Shown here: piece by piece, positions 49,194-58,641 of the stretch
Layout: each line of letters begins with the position of its first letter
Position numbering within the stretch: the stretch's first letter is position 1
Assembly: GCA_033439795.1 (NCBI GenBank)
Contig: JAUTDP010000016.1
Coordinates: 868,001 to 932,000 of the forward strand
Length of the DNA: 64,000 bases
Reading direction: 5' to 3'
Origin: Sordaria brevicollis
Taxonomy: Eukaryota > Ascomycota > Sordariomycetes > Sordariales > Sordariaceae
The notes under the pieces: generated by a model
Told to the model about the DNA's origin: nothing
What the model saw: only the letters and a program-made list of their open reading frames with translations
The model's database searches: none
Program-made: the position numbers and the translations under genes

Positions 49194-50070
49194 GGTGGTT
49201 GCCTGTGTGTGTGTATATCTGGATGTGGTTGATATCTGGAATCAGATATTTGTCTGAATGTGATGTCGAAGTGAGAATGACCGGATTGAGATTCGAGTAT
49301 TCCCTGCTCGAGGCTGTTGTGGTGTTTTACGAATGATAATGCGCAGATATCTATAATTCGATATTGGGCGGGGAATGAATGACAAGGCTGCTGGTCTCCA
49401 ACAATAGCTTCCAGAACGGGACCCAAAATCGCTTGGGATTGTGGACTTCCTTTTTGGCAGTGAATTGTCAAAGTGAGTCAATGTTCGTTGAATGGGTGCG
49501 CTTTGAGGTATCACAAGCAGCAGCTCTAAGAATTTAGTGGGGCAGGCAAGCAACGGGCGCCCGCCAGGAACCTTCAAAGTTCAAAGCAACATGCATCAGT
49601 TTGCGGCAGGCTAGAGAATTCAAGGTTGCTGATCCCTGTCCAACACAAACTGGAGAACCCCACCAAGCAAAAGGGAAGAGGTGGGCGCCAAGCAAGTTGA
49701 GGTCCAGACAATTTCTTATCGCAGGCTTATCGCGAACTCCAATTGCTTATCGTACCTTTTCAAGGCTTATCGCACGCCCGGCGGAACGGCGTTACAATTG
49801 GCCTACAAATTTTTGGTCGCGCCGCTCTGCTCTGATTGACTGGGCCAGTCTGATGGACCCAGTAAAATCTGCTTTTGAAAGAATCCGTTCGGTTCGCGAT
49901 CAACCCCATCACGATACCAGTTTACCTTGACGCCCCAACCCAGTAACTTTTTTCTCTTTACTGCAGTTGTTGTTGTTTGTTATTCTTAATTTTTGATACC
50001 CCCAACCAACAACCAACCATTCACCTCCACCCAAATTCAACAACACATACACAACAAAACATCCGACAAG
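49194..50070. promoter_or_regulatory. divergent promoter, GCD7 and NHP2, with CTTATCG array
   Basis: 877 bp between divergent starts. At 49715, 49726, 49746 and 49766 the word CTTATCG occurs four times on the plus strand (CGATAAG on the other), three of them followed by C. Neighbouring starts are 11, 20 and 20 bp apart, so sites face nearly the same side of the helix. The complement GCGATAAGC is close to the PAC element (GCGATGAG) of ribosome-biogenesis genes and also contains a GATA core. TTGAAAAGG on the minus strand beside the fourth copy resembles the RRPE element. That these are binding sites is inference. Confidence 0.65.
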
Positions 50071-50888
50071 ATGGGTTCCACCGATAAGATCAAGAAGGAG
50101 AAGAAGGACAAGAAGGAAAAGAAGGTTGTCCTGAGCGAGGACGCCGGCGTCAAGAAGGACAAGAAGGAGTCCAAGAAGGAGAAGAAGGACAAGACCGAGA
50201 AGCTCGCCAAGGCCGTCGAGGCTCACCTCGAGAAGAAGGAGAAGGAGGGCTCCGTCGACCCCGAGGATGTCGTCAAGACCGCCGAGGAGCTCGTTCCGTT
50301 CGCTCTTCCCCTCGCCGACGACAAGACCCACAAGAAGATTTACAAGTTGATCAAGAAGGGTGCGTTGCCTCCTACCAATTGCCATCCCAGTTTTACAAAA
50401 CCAATGCTGACAGAATCGTGACTCCAGGCGCCAAACTCAAGTCCATCCACCGCGGCGTCAAAGAATGCGAAAAGGCCATCAAGAAGTGCCCCCTCCGCAC
50501 CGCCGCCAGCCCTCCCGCCGACGCTCCCGGCCTCGTCATCATCGCCGGCGACATCTCGCCCATGGACGTGATCATGCACTTCCCCATCCTGTGCGAGGAG
50601 CACGGCGTCCCTTACCTCTACATCCGCTCCCGCGCCGACTTGGGCGTTGCCGCTTGCACCAAGCGCGCCACCTCCGTCGTCATGCTCAAGCCTGAGGGCA
50701 AGAAGTCCACTGGCAAGGATGCTAAGAAGGATGATGGCGAGGACAAGAAGGTCGACCCGGCCGAGTACCTCGAGGCTTACAAGGAGCTGGTCAAGACGGC
50801 GCAAAAACAGTGGAACGTCCAGGTCGAGCCGTGGGTCAAGGGCACGCACCCGATGCAGATCGAGGCTAGGTCTAAGGGCTCTGCTTAA
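50071..50888 (+). CDS. NHP2: NHP2-type H/ACA snoRNP protein, two exons
   Basis: L7Ae-family core protein of H/ACA snoRNPs, which guide pseudouridylation and rRNA processing in the nucleolus. Exons 50071-50359 and 50428-50888 give 249 residues. The L7Ae fold occupies about 80-190: KTHKKIYKLIKKGAKLKSIH, RGVKECEKAIKKC, GLVIIAGDISPMDVIMHFPI, CEEHGVPYLYIRSRADLGVA and ACTKRATSVVML. RGVKECEKAIKK and AGDISPMDVI separate NHP2 from Snu13 and ribosomal L7Ae relatives. Yeast Nhp2 has about 156 residues; here an N-terminal extension of about 75 residues is almost entirely Lys/Glu/Asp, and about 60 residues follow the core (PAEYLEAYKELVKTAQKQW). The intron (68 bp, donor GTGCGT, acceptor CAG) lies in the codon for the Gly of KKGAKL. 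Confidence 0.93.
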
Positions 50889-52135
50889 GTCGTCAGACTG
50901 AAAAGCGGAACAACGAAATGTTGAAAAAAGACTTGCGGCGATACATTTCTTGATACTGCAGAAACATGATGACCTGGCGCTTCTAGTGTCGGTATAGTTG
51001 TGTGACTGCTTGTCAACAGAGTGGTCGTGGCATATATGCTTTTTGCTCAGACAACCGGACCGTTCTCTTTTTGTTGTCGGGGAGAGGAAGTTTGACAACC
51101 TTCCTAACTAAACTTCCTAAGATCTCCTTGGGAGTTTTGGGAAACCCGTGGGAAACGATGAAGACCTCTCTTTTCATTCGTTGAACCAGCTGGCAGCTGG
51201 TCTTGAGGGCTAGTGGAGAGGCACAAGCAGAGTTGGCAACTCTAATCACATCATTGTCATCATCCTGGTCTTCCCCGTGTTACTTCGAGACCAGTCCCTG
51301 TCCTCCTCTTCGACAACAAAGAAACGGTCGGATAATCGACCACCATCACCTCCGCATTGGTCACTCTATCCGGGCAACTCGGTTTGTTTTCATCTTCTGG
51401 GCTATTGTCTAAGCTATAGATAAGAGAGAAGCATCGATGGACATGTTTGGTCTATCCTGGTTTCGGTATATGGATTTTTCTGGCGCTGGCTACACTTTTG
51501 TTGTCATTAAAAATCTGGAAGGCGTTATGTGGGGTAAACAACAATTGTATTTTTTGTACGGTATATATAACATGATGAGAAAGGAATGCCATTCATCTGT
51601 CTCATGTTCGGTTGCACTCACACTTCTTCCAAGGTTTAACTCGTTGCTGTGATGCCTCTTTCCATCGCACACCCAAGGTCACGGCCATCTTTTGGCAACA
51701 TTAACTTAACAGCAAGCGCTTCCAGTCACAAGTCACAAGAGCAATCACCACCAAGATCACAAGCAAGTGTGCGGACAGAACAATGAGGTATCACAGCATC
51801 TTCCATCCATCTCAGGAATGCCGATATGCTAATAGCTTTGATACAAGTACAGAGGGTACTAGAGAGAATAAGAAAAAGGAAACCCAGGAACAAACGCTCA
51901 CACTCCAAATTGTAGGTGCGATCAAGTTCCCATTATCATTAACTTCATTAAACCATCCCAGGACTCAAAAAGAGAATCCTTTACTCGGCACGCCAGCTCG
52001 TCCGGCCGAGGTTAGGGGAGCCGGAAGTGGCAGAGGCGCTATTTGACCAAAAGTTAGCCATCAGCTCCAACAAGACTGCCACCCATATTATACAGGACAT
52101 AGCAAATGGGGAGAGTTTACTTGAGGGTGTACCCA
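50889..52135. other. convergent intergenic, 3' regions
   Basis: 1.25 kb between the NHP2 stop and the stop of the minus-strand DUF1761-like gene. Only short motif-free frames. Confidence 0.55.
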
Positions 52136-53047
52136 CTACTCAAAAGGGTTGGTGCGCGTTCCCCACCAGGTCAAGAAGACGGAAAGGCCGACGGTCTCAA
52201 AGAGCTTAGCAAGAACGTTGATGCCGACAGTCTCGAAGGCGCGCTTCTCGACAAAGAGCTCAGAGATGAAACCGGGGGCAGAGGTGGCGGCGAAGATGAG
52301 ACCGCCGAGGTAGGCGGCGCCGCGGTAGCTGAGGGTGCCGGTGGCGTTGATGAGGGCGCCGATGCCGTACGACTGGAGGGCGGAACCAACGAGGGAAGAA
52401 CCCCAGGCCATGACGGCCGAGGTGGCCTCGCGCGACTTGACGAACTCCTCCTTGCTGTTGGAGATCTTGGCGCGCTGGTAGGTCTGGCCGAACAAGGGGG
52501 TCATGATGGCCAGCTCGGTGGTGTGGTTGAAGATGGTGCCGAGGGCGATGGCCGAGGGCTTGACGGGGGGGAGATCTGTTGGTGGTGAGTTAGCATCATG
52601 GTTGTTGACGATACTCATTCATGGAGAGTGGTGATGTTGCTGTTGCGGTGGTGGTGGTTCATGCTTCGGTTCATCCCTATTTCGTTCGCAATGTTTGTGC
52701 TGTGCTGTGCTGTGTGCTGCGTGCTATGTGTTGTCGGGTGTCGTTTGACGTGCAGCATCCCGTGGTCCGCCCCGCTCGAGTCCCCTACGTCATAGGCTGA
52801 GTGCCGCGCGCCATTTCTCATAGCAACCGCAAACCCAATCTTGGTAAGCAAAGTTGATTGTCGAGGATAGCGAGGAATCAGGGGGAACTAGAGATGCTAG
52901 TCCTATTTGTCGAGATACTCGATTGCGTTGTCGTTGTTGTCGTGTTGAGATGATGAAGCCCGAAGCAATGAACCACCTACACACGCAAATGCAGGGCAAG
53001 GTGAGATTGACAAGAACCAGGAGGGGTTACTAACAGTGAAGAGACAT
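52136..53047 (-). CDS. DUF1761-like membrane protein
   Basis: The main exon, 52136-52575, is preceded by a good branch point and acceptor (GCTAAC, then CAACAG), so I join it to a 13-bp first exon at 53035-53047 (MSLHY, donor GTTAGT), giving 150 residues. The protein reads LPPVKPSAIALGTIFNHTTE, MTPLFGQTYQRAKI, then three hydrophobic segments: TSAVMAWGSSLVGSALQSYG, YLGGLIFAATSAPGFISELF and ETVGINVLAKLFETVGLSVF. LPPV, PLFG and the four-helix layout fit fungal DUF1761 proteins, small membrane proteins without known function. An unspliced form could start at an ATG at 52618 (MSIVNNHDANSPPTDL), which is in frame; the two give different N-termini. The first exon is weak because the intron would be about 459 bp. 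Family assignment is from memory and moderate. Confidence 0.68.
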
Positions 53048-55123
53048 GATGGCGATTGGTGTTATGTGATAGGTTATAAAGTGGTAGTAGTTGTAGTAGT
53101 TCGTTTGGATATTATCGTCGTCGTGGTTTTTTCTCGTTAGAGAAGATGTCGTCGTTGTATTGATGGATTGGAGAAAAGCAGAAGGATGTGAGATGATGGA
53201 GGGGGGGAAGCAGATGGTTATGTACTTTGTGAGTGAAGGTACGGGAAGGAATGGATCTGGGCCAACTGCTTGGTTGCTGCCAGGGCGAGATCATTCATTC
53301 GCTAGTCTGCTTCCCCTTTGTGCGTCACGATTTTCTGGCCTGGCAGTCCTGGTAGTCAACCAAGCAACCCAGGGAAAAAAAAACATGGAGAAAAGCAAGC
53401 AACCATCCATGAGCTCACACGAATCCAGCCGGCCAGTCAACCATTCAGTCAAGCTGAGTGAACAGGCAACGCAACGAACACTATGGAACCTCCCGTTGTC
53501 TCTGTAATTTCTTCTCTTTTTCGACCATTCAATTCTATTCAGTGATTCTAATTGGTCCCTGCTCCAATCTTTCATCGTATAATTGCAACTGGTACAGACC
53601 CAAACACCCATAACATCATCGCTCCGTCGAGCTGCTTCAGTTCCTTCCCCAGACTTGCATCTTTGTTGACGACTTGACGTCCCTGCACTATGATGTCACC
53701 ACCCATTTGTGGAAGTGTGAGCGCCTTTCCCAATGCGGAATAGTTTGTATAGAACGTGCCCCACCTTTCTTCGTAACCTCAGCATTGACATTCCCCCAAT
53801 CCGCCGCGGACGCCGCCGTCAAGGTTGCTGACAGGACATTGACCACGATCTTCGAGTCTCGGTCTGGATTTGTTCATTTGCTGATGAAGGAAGTGAGGGG
53901 TTATTACAACTGTCAGCTGGTAGGAAATTGGGGACGAAATTGAAATGGTGAAACAAAGGAGCAGGAATGCATGATTTCAACCGCTGAGAAATGGACATCA
54001 GATCGTTTCCGATTTGCTTTCCATTTAGGTACTATGCCGACTTGACTTCCCGTTGAGCCGTTACTTGCCCCTCTCTTACTTCGTGTCCGGGTCAGTTGTT
54101 GTTTACTTCTTCCGTTGGCCCATGTTTCTGTCCTCGGTCGGTGACATTTCCCAATTCCCCAAACCTTCCGAAGCTGAACAGGAATTGTCCGTTTCTGACG
54201 CTCTGAAGTGGATTCTTTAACATTCAAGCAAGCTGAAGTTGAGGCTGTGCTTCGCTTCCAAGGTCAAGGCAAATTGGATTTTGTAGGGTTTAGTTGACAT
54301 CGTGATCGTGTTTCAGCCCGGAAGCGATGGAGTTTCTTCCCCTCTTGAGGTGAGTTTCCACAGTGACGTCTGTTCCCCCCTCGAATTGGGATAGGTGAGC
54401 TGTGCTGTACCTGAATTCTTGACCGGGGTGGGGCAACGCCCTCCTGTCTCCAGGCCCTGTCACCAACCACGCCGGCTATGCACCAGGAATAGCATCATAC
54501 CAGCCACGGTTATAATATCTTGGCCTGAAGTCTTCGAGATCTGGATCTAGGAATTCAACAAAACCACATGGGTGGAACCACCGATTCTAGACTCTCGTTT
54601 TTCGCTTCTTCCCTTCCTCCTCTGTACATATGCAATCAGAGCGCAAGGAAAGCAGTCCGAGGGTGCGAAAGGGGTGTCTTTCTCAGATACAATCAAGATC
54701 CTCAACGGTTTATGCAAAGAATCTCTCGCGGGGACAGAACAGACGATCTCTAGGGAGCGAGCGAGTCGAGTGGTTGAGAAGGGTCTTGTAAGAAGGTGGG
54801 TAGGGGACCGTTGAGTTTCCTACTTACTGTAGACTCGAATTGCCATCTTCTTTGCTGTTGACTGCAAGAAGCCAACGATATCATGAACGCCTGACAGTAG
54901 CAAGCATAAAGCGGAGATATGTATCCGTGATCCTTCGCTGATCCTCATCTCTCATCTTTAATATTCGTCGTATAATAACACTTCACGATATGTAGTTATA
55001 TATCTTCACCCCTCATGCTCTTTGTCTCACTCTCTCCGTTTCTTTACACGTATCCCCACCATTTCATACACATCAAAAAAGTCAAAAAACAAGCAAATAA
55101 TGTAGCAAAAAACAAAAGTATCA
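53048..55123. other. intergenic, no gene supported
   Basis: Lies between the start of the DUF1761-like gene and the stop of NEM1. One small plus-strand frame at 54572-54814 gives a partly protein-like end (GVSFSDTIKILNGL) but has no intron signals or known motif, so it is not called. The segment 54950-55120 is AT-rich and may be the NEM1 3' end. Confidence 0.5.
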
Positions 55124-56787
55124 TCAAGCAGTATGCTGCCCATCCTCTCCATCTCTCAAGGCCAGCAGAGCCCTGACGTCCGACACGTACTGCAGACCTT
55201 CGAGGAAGGGTATCAAGTACATGAGGTCTTGGTCGGTCGGGTCGCTGATCCAGCCTTGTATGGGTATTGCATTGTCTGGTTTTGTCTTCTGTTAGCATCC
55301 ATCCCCTCAATTTCACCCAAACACAGCGACAAAAACTCACCCTGATGAAACATATAACTCAACGGGCTATTATCCAATATCATGACCTTGCTCAGATCCG
55401 GCTCCACCGAGCTCAGATCCTTGATAAACGCCCCGTGCCTGAACGTGCAATGCTGTCGGTAATACCGCGCCGAAAAGTACTTGCGGTCGCTCTCCAGCCA
55501 GTCGATCACAGGGTCCGCATATTCTTGCACCGAGGCTGTAAACACCACCAGGTTGTACCACTTGCTGACGCGCCTCAGAAACTCGTCGCAGTGCGGCCGC
55601 TTGTGCACGTAGTAAAGAATGGGATGCTGCGGGCCGATGGTCTGTTGCCCGCCCACGCCCACATAAGTCGTGTTCAGTCGCACTTCGACCATGTGGCCCG
55701 ACGACATCCGGCCGCCTTTGGACATGGAGTGGATCAGCGTCTCGTCGAGGTCGAGGATAAGCGTCTTTTGGTGCTTCAGGTTGGCCGGGTCCACAGTGCT
55801 GATCTTGTAGGAAGGCTGGCGCTTGGGAATCAGAGGCCTCGGCGGCGCGGGCGTCTTGGGGTACTTGGTTAAGGCACCGACGGGCGAGGTGGGAGACTTG
55901 AGCTGAGCCGAGATGTCGTTTCCGGGGACGCTAAGGTTCTGCTGGCCCGAGCCGCCATTGCCGTCGCTATTAGTGGTTGATCGACCCGAGGCGGAGGACC
56001 GTTCCTTTCGCTGCTTGCGCTGTCGGAGGGAGTCGGCGTCCGAGTGAAGCTTGATTCTTATGGAGCGTCGTGCCGGTGCGATTTCTTCAGAGTCTTGGGA
56101 TGATTTCGTTTTGAGACGTCTTCCGCTGCCGTTACTGCCCCTCCGACTTTCTGTTTCCGATTCGGACTCGGAGGAGAGCCCTGACGATGACGAGCCGCTA
56201 GAACGGAGGCGATTCTTTCGTGACTTGCGCACGCTCCCCCCACTGCTTGTTCCGTCCAGGTTGGCATCCGAGAGGGCAGCTGCCTCGTGATAGTCCACCG
56301 CCATTTCCTTCGCATTTCCTCCATATCGTCCGAACAGTTTCCGTAGTTGTTTGGTGGGCGCAAAGTTGCCCTCGGAATCGTAGAGCAGGGCAACCAAGTA
56401 AAGGCCCGGCGCAGCGATGGTCATGAGCAGCCAACGTATAGACTCGACAATGGCAAAGGCGAAGTGCTTCGGGTAAGCCGTCCACGTATTGGGCGACTCG
56501 GGCTCGCCTTGGGCTAGCAGAGGGGTCTTTTCGTCGGCATCGTAGTCCTGTCCATCGTATTCCCCTTGCGCGGCTGTATCCTTGCTCTCGGGTTCTTCTG
56601 ACAGTGTGTTGTTCTTGTTGGCTAGTCCCAACAGTTCTTCGTTGCTGCGCGACCCATGGTTGCTGCCGTCCTCCTCCTTGTTGTTAAGATGGTGGGCTAG
56701 GCTGAGTGCGCTTATGGAGTTCGATCGAGACGGGGTCGGGCTGGACGTCGGTGATACTCGGGCCGAGATGATGTTTAGGGAGTTCAT
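55124..56787 (-). CDS. NEM1: Nem1-type HAD phosphatase of the nuclear envelope/ER, two exons
   Basis: Catalytic subunit of the Nem1-Spo7 complex that dephosphorylates the phosphatidate phosphatase Pah1/lipin at the ER and nuclear membrane. Exons 55341-56787 and 55124-55275 give 532 residues. A Ser/Asn-rich N-terminus leads to a hydrophobic hairpin (about 108-136, FAFAIVESIRWLLMTIAAPG is its first part), a Ser/Arg-rich basic region (about 190-300), and the FCP/SCP-like domain with the catalytic DLDETLIHS (Asp346, Asp348), VVFTASVQEYADPVID and MILDNSPLSYMFHQDNAI. The last motif crosses the splice junction. The final helix ends ALLALRDGEDGQHTA. Catalytic residues are intact. The start is the first ATG in frame after a stop. 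Confidence 0.94.
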
Positions 56788-58475
56788 CTTGCCAGCGCGG
56801 GGAAAGCCATGAAGGACGCCAATGCGAACCGCGCCCAGTGGCAGTTGCAGGTCTGTGACGGCGACAGCGACGATGCCTCTGGGGTTGTTTATTCGAGCAA
56901 AGATGGATGATGCAGGATGGTCAATTCTTTGACTGCGCGGCGGCCCCTAAAAGGAAAATCGTCGGACGTTGGTTGGGATTGAGGCGGGCTTTGGGGTGCA
57001 GCCTGCAGAGTAACGGAGGGGCGTTTGTTGCCCGGCCGAGGTATGGTGTTGCGCGCAGCGAACCGAAAGGTGCTTGTTCGGTTGTGCTTCTGTAAACTGA
57101 ACCGAGTGTTGATGGTTGTTGGAGATGGAACTGAAGCAAACCCCAAAAGAGAGTCAAGAGAGCGGGCGCTGCGCTGGAAGAGAGAAACGAACGGTTATGT
57201 GGATATGGCTTGTTCCCGTTAGGTTTGTATGATTTGTTGGCCGATGATCCGGTTGGGGAACTTTTTGGGGAACTGATCGAGAAGCAGCGAGCTAGGCCGG
57301 TCGGAATCTGGAGACGGCACTGGAGACGCGGGACCGAGATGGAGACAGGAGACCTGCAGCGGGAGTTGAAGATGGGAGATGGGGAAAGAGCCAATATCGT
57401 TGACCGCGTTTAAAACCCGTCGACTCTTTCTGTCCGAAGGTGTTTCCCCTTCTCCTTGAAACACTTTGAAGAGATAAAGTCCAATTCAGGTCGCAAAAAT
57501 ATGTTGCCCTGTCAGCGCGGCGTAGAAAGGTGGTGAGATGGGACAAGTTCAGTTAGATATGTCCGAGGCCCGCCCAGATTTCCGCTCTATGTCTAGACTT
57601 GGGTTGGTTGGCTGGCTACCCTCTATATTCAATAATACGAACGGAACACCCTTTTCGGTATAATTGATATAGAGACGAGAAAAAAAAGGAAAGGGTGGTG
57701 ACCGCCCAATTGGTTCCCAAAAAGATTGATCTCACAGGCAAGACACGGACAGTCAACGACCCCGGTTTATAGCCCATAGCTGTATGAAGCCACCAAATGC
57801 AAGCACTTCCATCCCCGGTCTGAAGGCTGCTTTTGCTAACGCCTCTCTATACCGGGGTTTGAGTTGATGGTGAAGAGGTCTCGTCGAAATATTTTCATCT
57901 CTTCTCCTATAATTGAGTGGCGCGGCGCCCCGGGGTTCACAAACAACAATTCAATCCGTCGCCAACACAACGGCACGCTAGCCGGACGAGGATGACTTAT
58001 TTGGTAGCGAGACAATGGCGGCGGCTCAGCGGCTTTGGTTCACCAAAATATGGGCAACCTCGAAAATCTAGCCCGGGGCCCTCAACAAATGCCATTCCCA
58101 TCCACTGATTCAATTCACGTGTTCGAGATTGACTGACAGAGTTCAAGCAGGAAATCCGATGGGGAGCACATCTCGATGCGGCCGTGGCCCGGGCATGGCG
58201 GGCATGGAGGGCGGGGTTCCACACCGGCCACCACAAGTTGTCAACACAACAGAAACAGAACAACCACTCAACATTGGAGATGGGGCAACATGGGGTCTCC
58301 TTGGTTGAGTTTTTGTTTTCCTGGGGAATAAAAGACGCCAATCGAATGAGCATGAGGATTCTTTTTTCTTCCCTATATGAGTTTGTACGCTCACACTTTT
58401 CTTGACTACCTTCGGGTCAAAAAAATTGAAGTAGAAAAAATGTCATGACACAATTTCACATGCTCGCCCTTTTCC
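56788..58475. other. intergenic, NEM1 promoter and transposon left flank
   Basis: Contains the NEM1 leader on the left and the left flank of the transposon on the right. A minus-strand frame at 56921-57394 (157 residues, starting MALSPSPIF) would lie in the NEM1 leader; it has no motif and is not called. The DNA just left of the transposon (58400-58475) is A-rich then C-rich. Confidence 0.5.
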
Positions 58476-58534
58476 CCCCTGTGTGTTGAAAACGAGGTGT
58501 CAGTCCCCACTTTGCACGGGCACCCCCCTTTACA
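58476..58534. repeat. left terminal inverted repeat of the transposon
   Basis: 59-bp arm that is the reverse complement of 62877-62935 apart from one A/T difference at position 17. It starts CCCCTGTGTGTTG, has CAGTCCCCAC in the middle and ends CCCCCCTTTACA. It lies 107 bp before the start codon of the second gene. Confidence 0.95.
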
Positions 58535-58641
58535 GACACACACGTAAAATCTGTTCATACGTGACAACCCCAAACCTTCGAACTCCCATATTATCACCAA
58601 ATCTGAGGGTATTTACATTCTGATTACTGCTCTGAGCTCGT

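Noticed and set aside
56921..57394. 157-residue minus-strand frame upstream of NEM1, with an N-terminus resembling a presequence
   Set aside because: Ser/Pro-rich without a domain; it lies where the NEM1 leader should be and has no intron or family support. A large upstream frame remains possible.
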